A stretch of DNA of 64,000 nt from Streptomyces sp. NBC_01304 (GTDB lineage Bacteria; Actinomycetota; Actinomycetes; Streptomycetales; Streptomycetaceae). The notes beneath the pieces were generated by a model, which was not told the origin of the DNA, ran no database searches, and saw only the letters and a program-made list of their open reading frames with translations. The stretch spans positions 5,270,001 to 5,334,000 of the forward strand of contig NZ_CP109055.1 in NCBI RefSeq assembly GCF_035975855.1. The letters run 5' to 3'. Of this stretch, positions 17,101 to 25,022 are shown in pieces. Position 1 is the stretch's first letter. Each line of letters starts with the position of its first letter. The translations under genes were made by a program, and so were the position numbers.

Positions 17101-17623
17101 AACCCGTTGGTTCCCAGGTCGGCTCCGGCAGAAGGAATAGGGAACGGTAGATCTATTCAAGCCACGGCGAGCCGCTTGCCGCAAGATCATCATATGGATT
17201 CGGCCATGATCTATTACTAGTGATTTTCGATCACTTATCCAGGCCAGTCCACGACCCCAATCGAAATCGGAATTTGACATTCAGCCATTGCGCATTGCGA
17301 TGCCATTAAGGGGCTGGCTGGGATGACTCCTCCAGGTCGAGGGGTGGACCTGCAGCTATGCCTGGCCGGACGCTAGGTCCGCCCTAGACCCCGCCAAATC
17401 ATCCTCCTTGATACGCCGCGAGAGTGACGTGGTGACCCGACTTTCGCGAACCATGCGGACCAACCAATTCCGAATGAATTTGATCATCGACTGTATCGAA
17501 TCAAGCCAACTAGCGGGTACCCCTGCAGTGTCCTGAAATATATTTGCCTGGATCAAATAAATCGTGTGAAGTGGGTGGCCATTCGTTAGTTACGTTCAGC
17601 GAGCGAAGCAAGAGGTATCTGTA
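17101..17623 (+). other. Low-G+C intergenic stretch, no gene recognised
   Basis: Between the IS remnant and the small secreted protein gene. The DNA is visibly richer in A and T than the surroundings (runs such as CTATTACTAGTGATTTTCG). A possible 66-residue frame on the minus strand (17556-17356) has a TTG start and no ribosome binding site, so I do not call it. It probably holds the promoter of the next gene. Confidence 0.5.
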
Positions 17624-18022
17624 GTGAACCTCAGACCACTGCCAAAGAGAGCGGCACTCCTCTCATCGGCCTTTGCAGCCATGGCGCTCCTTGTATCCTC
17701 GGGCGCCGCACCTGCCCACGCCGCGGAGACCTGTAGGTCGATCACTGGGGCTAAGGCGTGCTTTAACCCCACCGGGGAAGTCTTCACGCTCTACGACACT
17801 GCGCCTGATGGGTACTCTGTGCGAGTCCAATGGGGTATCAGCGGGGAACCACCAAAGGACCATGCTTATGGCTACGGCTGGAACAATGGAGGGAATAACA
17901 CTTACTCAACGTTCAATCGCGACTGGCCAGAAGATCGTAAAGTTGGGTTCTTTGTCTCCCGATATGACGGTGACTCCGGTGCGGTCTTCGGAATGTCAAA
18001 CCCGATCTCTGCAACTACGTGA
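17624..18022 (+). CDS. Small secreted protein, one domain shared with the nearby protease
   Basis: A 132-residue protein with GTG start, a clear signal peptide (residues 1-33, ending APAHA) and a mature part of about 99 residues. The mature part aligns with the C-terminal domain of the serine protease at 19884-21059: both share C-x-SI-x-G-x-K-x-C, then P-x-G-x-x-F-x-L-x-DTA-x-DG, and later D-[FW]-PE and S-x-YDG. I do not know the domain. It is probably an extracellular binding or structural module. Codon use is AT-richer than in neighbours outside this patch. Confidence 0.7.
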   Translation: MNLRPLPKRAALLSSAFAAMALLVSSGAAPAHAAETCRSITGAKACFNPTGEVFTLYDTAPDGYSVRVQWGISGEPPKDHAYGYGWNNGGNNTYSTFNRDWPEDRKVGFFVSRYDGDSGAVFGMSNPISATT

Positions 18023-18253
18023 AGGTCCCCAAATGTCCCCGCTCGCTTCTGCTGAACCCGAACCCGGTGAAGCGCCGGCGCCAAATCCTCGATGAGGTTG
18101 CTGCGTACTAGATCATGCGCAGTCCACGCCTGATGGTCTGCGGCAGCTACGGAACCAGAGCACCTCGACGAAGCCTCGGGCCGACCCATCACCTCACAAT
18201 CCAGTTCCGTCACGGGAATTGATCAAGCATCACTCCTGACAGCAGGAGCGCGT

Positions 18254-18427
18254 CTAGGGCACCATGGGCCTGTTGGTCCGCGACGGGGTGGGCCCAGGTA
18301 CCGTCCGCCGCGGGCTCTCTCCCGGGCCAGAGTCATAGGAAATAGCGCCAATAATCATAATAATGGCGAGTAATCCGAGAAGTGCAACTAGCGCCAATAA
18401 GGCATGCCGCAACGTCAACTTCTTCAT
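18254..18427 (-). CDS. Small membrane or secreted protein with TTA codons
   Basis: A 57-residue protein starting MKKLTLRHALLAL with one hydrophobic helix (about residues 8-30) and a short hydrophilic tail rich in Pro, Arg and Thr. GGGAGGT lies directly upstream of the ATG at 18427, which I prefer to the longer frame. It contains two TTA leucine codons (18398-18400 and 18371-18373), which in Streptomyces need the bldA tRNA. Family unknown. Confidence 0.5.
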   Translation of the reverse strand: MKKLTLRHALLALVALLGLLAIIMIIGAISYDSGPGESPRRTVPGPTPSRTNRPMVP

Positions 18428-18748
18428 GAGACCTCCCGCTAACGGTCCACTCATAATCGCGGATAATCCTGGCTAAACACACTCATGCCGCACATGTCTG
18501 CGCCTTGTCATTATGGCACGCCTACGCGCTTGATTCACCCTCTACGCATTCATGACCGAAAGTCTCGCCATGAACTGATTTCCGATTCACGCTCAACATT
18601 CGCCCAGCCCGACGGAGGCGGACGCTATGGGAGGCCGCAAAGCACATTCGCCCTCAAAGTTGGTCCGCCCGACTTACGGAGAGCAGCATGCGCTGCGCTC
18701 AAGGAATCACCAATATTCATTCGCTCAATCTGAACGTGAGGTGACCTC
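18428..18748 (+). other. Low-G+C intergenic stretch
   Basis: Lies between two divergent small genes and should hold both promoters. The DNA is AT-rich for this genome. I see no gene, repeat or strong hairpin in it. Confidence 0.45.
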
Positions 18749-19429
18749 GTGAACCGACCCAGGAAGAGACTTCTCTCTCTGGCTGGTGTGGTCCTTGCAC
18801 TAAGCTTGGCAGGGACTGCCGCTGCCGCCACAGGATCAAGCAGCGATGGCGGAGGAAGTGGACCTGCACCAGTACAGTCGTCAGATGCTGGCGAGTCCGA
18901 CAGTCCGCCCCTTGAGAGGCACGATGGCTTAGCCCGGGCACTGCCACTGAGTGAAGTTAGAGCCCGCGGGCTCGAGAAGTATGTGGATCCCGGAAAGTAT
19001 CAGGAGAGAACACCGAAGCTATCCGCGAGCACGGTTCCCCCTACGCCAGAAAGAAAGACTTCCGGAGAGGTGTCCCCTCTCGCTTCCGGCTGCTGGGAGC
19101 ATTCGTACTGGTACGGCAACTCGCAGCTGAAAGGCCAGACAGATGTCACATGGTGTGGCGACGGCCTCAATGCCGTCACCTACTCGGCATCTGGCTGCTG
19201 GGGTGACGAGGCTTGGGTGACCTACTTGTACGTGGGGTGCGATCTAATTGAGGATTTCGGCCATCCAAAACCTGATGAGTACTGGAATGTGTACCACGTA
19301 TGGACTAAGTGGGATCTTTGTCCAATAGCAGCAACTCAGTGGGGTGGCTGCTTTCTTCATTCTCGGCCTTGGGCTAAATATTGGTACGGCGCGGACGGCG
19401 CTTGGGGGCGCATGGGGGGCACCGAATGA
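18749..19429 (+). CDS. Secreted Cys/Trp-rich protein of unknown family
   Basis: A 226-residue protein with GTG start (GAGGTGA upstream) and a signal peptide (MNRPRKRLLSLAGVVLALSL). A low-complexity Ser/Gly/Pro-rich linker follows to about residue 110, then a compact C-terminal domain with six cysteines (motifs SGCWEH, TWCGDG, SGCWGD, VGCDLI, DLCPIA, GGCFLH) and many Trp and Tyr. Six Cys suggest three disulfide bonds in an extracellular domain. The linker could be a cleaved propeptide. TTA leucine codon at 18929-18931 (Leu61), so expression may depend on bldA. Unknown function; it neighbours a secreted protease. Confidence 0.65.
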   Translation: MNRPRKRLLSLAGVVLALSLAGTAAAATGSSSDGGGSGPAPVQSSDAGESDSPPLERHDGLARALPLSEVRARGLEKYVDPGKYQERTPKLSASTVPPTPERKTSGEVSPLASGCWEHSYWYGNSQLKGQTDVTWCGDGLNAVTYSASGCWGDEAWVTYLYVGCDLIEDFGHPKPDEYWNVYHVWTKWDLCPIAATQWGGCFLHSRPWAKYWYGADGAWGRMGGTE

Positions 19430-19598
19430 GTCTGGCCTCGATAACGCGTTACGCGTACGCGCCGAAGCCTGACGGTAAGTACGCCTTTCGCGCATTGGAC
19501 GCCTGACGTGATGTACATGTTCGTGCCCTGCTAGGCGTAATTGACGCGATCAGATCGATCGTGTCAGTTCGCTAGCTCACGCGGAGAGGATTACCTCA

Positions 19599-19790
19599 GT
19601 GCGCATGGATAGCCTCATTAGAGCCGCCATGGATTCGTGGCCGCACGCACCTATCGATCCAGACAGGTTGGCTCAGAATGCGATATCCCGACGGAGCCAG
19701 AGAAGGAAGTGCGTCCGTAGGACAGGAATTGCTTGCGTACTAGTTGCTTCCTGTGTCGGCGCCTGGGTATACATGGCAAACGCTTGGTGA
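19599..19790 (+). CDS. Small protein with C-terminal membrane helix
   Basis: A 63-residue protein with GTG start, GGAGAGGA 8 nt upstream. The first 40 residues are hydrophilic and basic (SRRSQRRKCVRR), then a membrane helix TGIACVLVASCVGAWVYMA runs to the end. The N-terminal part is reminiscent of short membrane-linked regulators, but I see no known domain. It lies 93 nt before the protease gene and may be co-transcribed with it. Confidence 0.45.
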   Translation: MRMDSLIRAAMDSWPHAPIDPDRLAQNAISRRSQRRKCVRRTGIACVLVASCVGAWVYMANAW

Positions 19791-19883
19791 GTGACTCCGC
19801 CTAGTTCGTTCTCGATAGGCACTTTCATCGGCATGTGGAGTCTTTTGTGAAAGCTGGGTACTCCGCCAATGGGGAGGGGTTTT

Positions 19884-21059
19884 GTGGGACTGAATGCGTC
19901 GAGCGGTTGGATTGAATGGTGCCGCCGAGTGGCGGTTGTGTGCTCTCTCGTCTGTGGGCTCTCATTTTCTGCGCTTGGCATGCCAGTTACAGCCGCCGAA
20001 CACACTACCGAAGAGGCCGCGAAAGGGGCGAGTGCGGCAGTACTTAATGCTGACGTTACCGGCACGTCGTGGTACATCGACTCTGACGCTGACATGTTGG
20101 TGATCAGCGTCGATTCGAGAGTTTCGGAGAGCGAAGTTCGGACCCTATCGAAGGTGGCACACTCCCATACCTCGCGGGTGAGGATCCAGCGAGTTTCCGG
20201 TAAATTCCGCCCTCTAATTATGGGTGGAGATACCATCCACCATCCAGCCGGATCATGTTCACTCGGATTTAACGTCCGCAGCGGCGAAAAATACTACCTG
20301 GTCACTGCGGGGCATTGCGTGCACGTCGGCGATCCATTAGTTACGAGCTCGGACCTGAAAATCGGACCCACGGTAGAGTCTAGCTTTCCCGGTGACGACT
20401 ACGCAGTGGCAGAGTATTCCGATAGTTCAGTCCCCCATCCCGGCAAAGTTAATCTATACAACAATAGCTCTCAAAATATTGTGAGCTCCGGCGACCCTGA
20501 AATCGCCCAGTACGTAAAGAGGAGCGGTGCCACGACCGGCCTGCGTTCTGGCCAGATAATTGGCCTCAATGCAACAGTAAATTACGGAGATGAGTGGGGG
20601 ATAGTTACTGGTCTTATTCATACGAACATCTGCGCCGAAGGTGGTGATAGCGGCGGCCCGCTCTTCTCCGGAAGTATGGCTCTGGGGGTACTCTCGGGCG
20701 CCAGTGGCGACTGCACTGATGGCGGGGCCACCTTCTATCAGCCCATCAATGAGGCTCTTCGCAAGCACAGCCTCAACATAAGCCTCGACGGTTGTGCGAG
20801 CATCGCGGGCGGGAAGGTCTGCTATCAGCCGTACGGCGACAAGTTCATCCTGACAGACACAGCTGGGGACGGGGCCCACCCTGAGCTTTCGTTCACGAGT
20901 GGCGGGACTTCATACACCTGCTCCAACACAGCTGGCACCAACACCAGTAAAACCTGCGACTACGATTTCCCCGAAAGCCAAACCCTCTCCTACTATCTGT
21001 CGATCTATGACGGGAGTGACCTTGTACGCCGAGGGACTATCTACTACGACCGGTTCTGA
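19884..21059 (+). CDS. Secreted chymotrypsin-like serine protease (streptogrisin-like) with extra C-terminal domain
   Basis: A 391-residue preproprotein. N-terminal signal segment (about residues 15-38), a short remnant of a streptogrisin-type propeptide ending GKFRPLIMGGDTI, a protease domain with the triad His144 (VTAGHC), Asp172 (DDYAVAEY) and Ser256 (GGDSGGPLF), and a C-terminal domain of about 90 residues (from about 302) related to the small secreted protein at 17624. The GGGGAGGGG at 19871-19879 overlaps the ATG at 19869 and serves the GTG at 19884, hence the start. TTA codon at Leu152 (20337-20339) suggests bldA dependence. The propeptide is shorter than in streptogrisins B and A. Confidence 0.88.
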   Translation: MGLNASSGWIEWCRRVAVVCSLVCGLSFSALGMPVTAAEHTTEEAAKGASAAVLNADVTGTSWYIDSDADMLVISVDSRVSESEVRTLSKVAHSHTSRVRIQRVSGKFRPLIMGGDTIHHPAGSCSLGFNVRSGEKYYLVTAGHCVHVGDPLVTSSDLKIGPTVESSFPGDDYAVAEYSDSSVPHPGKVNLYNNSSQNIVSSGDPEIAQYVKRSGATTGLRSGQIIGLNATVNYGDEWGIVTGLIHTNICAEGGDSGGPLFSGSMALGVLSGASGDCTDGGATFYQPINEALRKHSLNISLDGCASIAGGKVCYQPYGDKFILTDTAGDGAHPELSFTSGGTSYTCSNTAGTNTSKTCDYDFPESQTLSYYLSIYDGSDLVRRGTIYYDRF

Positions 21060-21083
21060 CCAAGGTTGTACATCCTGATCGTG

Positions 21084-21188
21084 ATGCGCCGGGCACCCCG
21101 CAAGACGGCGGTGCCGCTCGGCTCCGCTATCGCTGGGGGCGCCTTGGGCGGCGTATTTCTCGGCGCCTCCGCGATGGCCAATCTTTGA
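21084..21188 (+). CDS. Possible 34-residue membrane peptide
   Basis: ATG at 21084 opens a 34-codon frame, MRRAPRKTAVPLG followed by a glycine/alanine-rich hydrophobic helix (IAGGALGGVFLGASAMANL). It has a basic start and one membrane helix, like known membrane mini-proteins. There is no good ribosome binding site, so it may be a remnant of a longer gene. It lies at the right edge of the low-G+C patch. Confidence 0.25.
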   Translation: MRRAPRKTAVPLGSAIAGGALGGVFLGASAMANL

Positions 21189-21192
21189 TGCG

Positions 21193-21524
21193 CTACTTCC
21201 GAGGCTGTCCCTCACGCATCCCAGGGCCCAGTGGTCGTTCCATAGACGTGGCGGTAGGAACCAGGACGCTGTCGGTGGAGGCCGCAGTGGTGCGCAGCCA
21301 GGATGCCCGGGCCGCCGCCAGGTGTTGCGCGACCAGTGCACGCAGGCCCTGCCCGGCCTCGGCGGCCAGCTCTCCGGCGGCTCGTCGCGCCTGCAGTTCG
21401 TCCCGGGTCAGCCGTCGGCCGTGCGGGCTGTCTCGGCGAGCAGCGGCCCGTACGACTCGAGCAGTTCCTCCGTCTCCAGGGGTTGCTCGGACGGGTCGTG
21501 CCTTGCTTGGCGTTCCTCGCTCAT
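21193..21524 (-). pseudogene. Frameshifted remnant of a PucR-like regulator N-terminus
   Basis: A normal start (ATG at 21524, GGGAG upstream) begins 22 nt after the NhaD-type transporter stop and gives MSEERQARHDP to LAETARTADG, then a stop. In the next frame the sequence continues seamlessly as GRRLTRDELQARRAAGELAA and GLRALVAQHLAAARA, ending at 21193. The joined sequence matches residues about 10-60 of the PucR regulator at 2696-3757 (GRRLSRDELEALRSRGEQAA, GLRALVRAHLAAAQ). One base has been gained or lost near 21410, and the CdaR and HTH domains are gone. Confidence 0.7.
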
Positions 21525-21546
21525 GCCGGACTCCCGGTTCCGTCGC

Positions 21547-22848
21547 TCATGCCAGGGCGAAGTAGCGCAGCCAGACGTAACCGACCGAGACCGCAACCGT
21601 GACCGCGGTGACGACGAGGCCGTACTTGGTGAACTGCCAGAAGCTGATGGGCTGCCGGTTGCGCTCGGCAATGCCCAGGACAACGACGTTCGCGGAGGCA
21701 CCGATCGCGGTGGCATTCCCGCCCAGGTCCGCCCCGATGGCCAGGGCCCACCACATGACGTGGCTGCCAGAACCGTTCCCCATCGCCTCGACCAGATCGC
21801 TGGTGATGGGCGCCATGGTGGCGACGTAGGGGATGTTGTCGACGATCCCGGACAGTCCGGCCGAGGCGCCGAGCATCAGCATCGAGCCGCCCAGCTCATT
21901 GCTTCCGATCGCGTCGGCCAGGGTCTTGGAGACCTCGCCGATGACACCAGTCTCGATCAGGCCGCCGATCATGATGAACAGCCCCGCGAAGAACGCGAGC
22001 GTGGGCCACTCGACCTCGCCGAGGACCTCGCCGGTCTCCACCGTGGAGACCGCCACCAGCAGGCCGGCACCCAGCAGGGCCACCACGCTCGGTTCGAAAT
22101 GGAGCACGGGGTGCAGGACGAAGCCCGTGACGACCAGGACGAGGACGACCAGGCCCTGAACGAGCAGGCGCGGGTTGCGGATGGCCTCGCGTTCCTCCAG
22201 GGCCATGACCTCCTCGGCCCGTGACTCGTCATAGGTGAACGACTTGCGGAACAGGAAGCGGCACAGCGCGATCAGCACCACGATCAACAGGGCGGACAGC
22301 GGGGCGAGATGGACCAGGAAGTCGTTGAAGGTCAGGCCGGCCCGGCTGGCGATGATGATGTTCGGCGGGTCCCCGACCAGGGTGGACATGCCCCCGATGT
22401 TGGAAGCCAGGACCTCGGCGATCAGGAACGGCGCCACCGGCAGCGCGAGGCGCTCGCACACCAGGAAGGTGACCGGGGCGATCAGCAGCACGGTGGTGAC
22501 GTTGTCGAGCAGCGCCGAGGCGCACGCGGTGATGACGATCAGCATCACCATCACGCGGAAGGGTTTGGCCCGCGCTCGCTTGACCGACCAGATGGCCAGG
22601 TACTCGAACATGCCGGTCTTCTTCAGCACACCGACGATCATCATCATGCCGAGCAGCAGGAAGATGACGTTCCAGTCGATGCCGGAGTGTTCGGAGTAGA
22701 AGGCCGCTTTGTCGTCGGTCGCGCCGATCGCGAGCATCAGCGCCGCGCCCCCGAGGGCCGCGGCGACGCGGTGGATCTTCTCGCTGATGATCAGGGCGTA
22801 CGCGCCGACGAAGACGACGAGTGCGGCCCAGCTGTGCCAGTCGTTCAC
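21547..22848 (-). CDS. ArsB/NhaD-family (SLC13-like) ion transporter
   Basis: A 433-residue integral membrane protein with about 11-12 hydrophobic segments and the conserved motifs of the ArsB/NhaD superfamily (VLASNIGGMSTLVGDPPN and SGIVDNIPYVATM). These two repeated N-terminal and C-terminal hairpin motifs mark Na+/H+ antiporters NhaD and related anion transporters. GTG start at 22848 overlaps the stop of the CBS gene by 4 nt (GTGA), so translation is coupled. It is the third gene of an operon with a CPA-type antiporter and a CBS protein; sodium or proton homeostasis is likely. Ion specificity cannot be read from the sequence. Confidence 0.88.
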   Translation of the reverse strand: MNDWHSWAALVVFVGAYALIISEKIHRVAAALGGAALMLAIGATDDKAAFYSEHSGIDWNVIFLLLGMMMIVGVLKKTGMFEYLAIWSVKRARAKPFRVMVMLIVITACASALLDNVTTVLLIAPVTFLVCERLALPVAPFLIAEVLASNIGGMSTLVGDPPNIIIASRAGLTFNDFLVHLAPLSALLIVVLIALCRFLFRKSFTYDESRAEEVMALEEREAIRNPRLLVQGLVVLVLVVTGFVLHPVLHFEPSVVALLGAGLLVAVSTVETGEVLGEVEWPTLAFFAGLFIMIGGLIETGVIGEVSKTLADAIGSNELGGSMLMLGASAGLSGIVDNIPYVATMAPITSDLVEAMGNGSGSHVMWWALAIGADLGGNATAIGASANVVVLGIAERNRQPISFWQFTKYGLVVTAVTVAVSVGYVWLRYFALA

Positions 22849-23303
22849 GATGCTCCGATGAGTTGTTCCACCAGGCGGGCCGCGGTGATGGCGCCCAGGA
22901 GGCGGACCTGGTCGCCGTCACGTTCGATGACGGCGACCAGAGGCGTGTGGGTGCGGGCCATGAGCGCAGCGACGTTCATGGCGCTCGCATCGGGGCCGAC
23001 GAACGGCGGCGTGAAGCGACGCCTCGGCAGCCACTCGGCCACCGACTGGCCGACCACCGCCTCGTGGACTTCGTCGAGGCTGCGGTCGGTGATGACGGAA
23101 GCGAGCAGCGGGTCTTGCTGGACGTAGTCGGGCACCAGCTGCCGTACCAGCTGAGAGCCGGGAACGATGGCCCACGGCTGCCCGTCGCGGTCCACCACCA
23201 GCAGGGCCGGCAGCTTCCGTTCGGCAAGTAGCCGCAGCGCGTCCACGGCGTCGTCGTCCGTCGACACCGACGGGTAGGGCTCTGCGAGATCACGCGCGCG
23301 CAT
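22845..23303 (-). CDS. Tandem CBS-domain protein (paralogue 2)
   Basis: A 152-residue CBS pair opening MRARDLAEPYPSVSTDDDAV, then LPALLVVDRDGQPWAIVPGS, and ending LLGAITAARLVEQLIG. It matches the CBS protein at 12326-12784 in length and motif order. AAGGAGAA precedes the ATG at 23303, so the longer upstream frame is rejected. Its start overlaps the antiporter gene by 14 nt and its stop overlaps the NhaD gene by 4 nt. Its position between two antiporters strongly suggests a nucleotide-sensing regulator of one or both transporters. Confidence 0.88.
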   Translation of the reverse strand: MRARDLAEPYPSVSTDDDAVDALRLLAERKLPALLVVDRDGQPWAIVPGSQLVRQLVPDYVQQDPLLASVITDRSLDEVHEAVVGQSVAEWLPRRRFTPPFVGPDASAMNVAALMARTHTPLVAVIERDGDQVRLLGAITAARLVEQLIGAS

Positions 23304-24579
23304 GACCGTTCTCCTTGCGTGGTTCGGTCTGCGCACCGGGTCCGGTGGCAGGGCCGCCGCGGTGTTCGACGTCGGTGCCGCCGTGCCCACCCGGGATGCC
23401 TGCGAGTTCATCGACGTGGAAGAGGCGGGCGATCGGGACGTCGGTGCTGCTGTGCGCGATGATCGACACCGCGATGCACACGGCGATCAGGGTGAACGCC
23501 TCCTCGCCCTGTGGGATCCCGGACTGCAGCACCAGCAGTCCGTAGACCACCGAGGCGAAGCCCTTGGGCCCGAACCAGGCAGCGACCAGCTTCTCCTGCC
23601 GGGTGAAATGAGCGCGGGTGCCGATGAGCGAGAGCAGCAGTGAGGCCGGACGGATCAGAACGATCGCCAGGACCACGGCGACGTACCCGCCGATCGACAG
23701 ATCCCCGAAGAGCTGCGGCGTCAGCAACGCTCCGAAGACAAGGAGCGCAGCGAACTTGGCCAGCTCAGCCAACATTTCGCCCAGCGGCTCGAAGGCCGCC
23801 TTCGACTCCGGCGAGACCGCGGTGAGAACCGCGCCGGCGGAGAACGCCGCCAGGTAGGGGTTGGCGTGGGTGAGGTGGCAGAGGCCGTAGAGGATCACGC
23901 CGATCGCCAGCGGAAGCAGCGGCTGCAGCTTCGGCTCGGCGCCCAGGTGACGGAAGCGTACGAGCCCGTTCACGAACAGCGGCAGCAGAATCCCGAAGGC
24001 GAGGCCCATGCCCAGCTCCAGTCCGATCTTGCCTGCGGACGCCTCGGCGTGCCCGGACGTCGGCCCGGCCATGGCGATGAAGATCAGCACGATCGGCAAG
24101 GCGAGCCCGTCGTTGATGCCGGACTCCACGTTCAGCAACTGCCGCAGCTTGGAGGGGACTTCCTTGCGACCCACGATGGCCGAGGCGAACACCGGGTCGG
24201 TCGGCGCGAGCACCGCACCCACCAGGAACGACGTCGTCCAGTCCAGGCCCACCACGTAGTGCGTGACCAGGGCCATGAAGATGAAGGCCAGCGGCATGCC
24301 GAGCCCAAGGGCTCGGGCCGGGTTCTTCCAGTTGGCCTTCAGCTTGCCGAAGTGCACGTGCATGCCGTCGGTGAACAGCACTGCGAACAGCGCCAGATCG
24401 GCCGTCACCGACACGATCTCGCTGTCTGGCGTGATGTGAATCAGGCCGAGGAATCCGTCACTGACGATCGCGCCGCCGACGAGGAAGAGCAGGGACGTGG
24501 AGAGCACGGTCCGCGCGGCGAGCCCGGACAGCAGCACCGCGATCAGTAGTGCCACCCCGAAGACAGCAACCAGCACCAT
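23290..24579 (-). CDS. Cation:proton antiporter, CPA1 (NhaP) type
   Basis: A 429-residue membrane protein with about 12-13 hydrophobic segments. LAPTDPVFASAI, NVESGINDGLALP and the C-terminal FGPKGFASVVYGLL are characteristic motifs of CPA-type Na+(K+)/H+ antiporters; the ND pair in the second is the likely ion-binding site. The ATG at 24579 is preceded by GGGGGCG. It is first in an operon with the CBS and NhaD genes. The 19-nt motif at 24637-24655 lies 57 nt upstream. The cytoplasmic tail (about 395-429) is short, Gly/Thr/His-rich and without TrkA domains, so regulation may come from the separate CBS protein. Confidence 0.9.
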   Translation of the reverse strand: MVLVAVFGVALLIAVLLSGLAARTVLSTSLLFLVGGAIVSDGFLGLIHITPDSEIVSVTADLALFAVLFTDGMHVHFGKLKANWKNPARALGLGMPLAFIFMALVTHYVVGLDWTTSFLVGAVLAPTDPVFASAIVGRKEVPSKLRQLLNVESGINDGLALPIVLIFIAMAGPTSGHAEASAGKIGLELGMGLAFGILLPLFVNGLVRFRHLGAEPKLQPLLPLAIGVILYGLCHLTHANPYLAAFSAGAVLTAVSPESKAAFEPLGEMLAELAKFAALLVFGALLTPQLFGDLSIGGYVAVVLAIVLIRPASLLLSLIGTRAHFTRQEKLVAAWFGPKGFASVVYGLLVLQSGIPQGEEAFTLIAVCIAVSIIAHSSTDVPIARLFHVDELAGIPGGHGGTDVEHRGGPATGPGAQTEPRKENGHARA

Positions 24580-25022
24580 GACGTACGCCCCCGATCGGCA
24601 AAGACACCCTGATCCCGAGGCCACTGCCTCAAGACCGCCGACCAGACTTCCCGGCACACCAGGGCGGACCCTACACGTTCTTTACGCGACATTGACAGGT
24701 CCTTTGCGGGCATCCGAGGGGTACTTAGATTGCCGGAACCCGGCATGGTGGAACAGTCGCATCCACCCGTACTCTGCGCGACTGCACATCTGGTCCGTCC
24801 AGAATCACGGGCCGGTCAAGTGCCGCATTCTGTAGCTCCCTTGAGGAGATCCGGTCAGGGTGAGCGGCCGGGCGCTGGTTTTATGGCGACAAGGTTGTAT
24901 TAGTTCTGGGCAGCCCTCCTGGATCGAGCCAGACACGACCAGTTAGGGTCCGGCTACAAGTAGCCGCAGGTTTGCAGAGGCACGCTGCCCAGGCAGGGGC
25001 ACGCGTAGGTACGGGGGATGCA
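24580..25022 (-). other. Divergent intergenic region with leader motif and a hairpin
   Basis: No gene is seen. Reading on the minus strand, TAGGGT (24673-24668), the 19-nt motif (24655-24637) and a small hairpin GAGGC-AGTG-GCCTC (about 24630-24617) precede the antiporter start. The right half should carry the promoter of the WXG100-like operon; an ATTGACA lies at 24691-24697 but without an evident -10 partner. Confidence 0.5.
24637..24655 (-). promoter_or_regulatory. 19-nt leader motif, copy b (antiporter operon)
   Basis: On the minus strand GCCGGGAAGTCTGGTCGGC, identical to copy a upstream of the STAS gene. TAGGGT lies exactly 12 nt upstream, as in copy a. Copy b is followed by a small hairpin before the ribosome binding site. 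Candidate operator or RNA leader element. Confidence 0.6.

Noticed and set aside
17356..17556. 66-codon frame on the minus strand in the low-G+C stretch
   Set aside because: TTG start, no ribosome binding site, no recognisable feature.
24497..24835. 112-codon plus-strand frame between the antiporter and WXG operons
   Set aside because: It overlaps the antiporter start and leader motif in antisense and shows no protein-like features.
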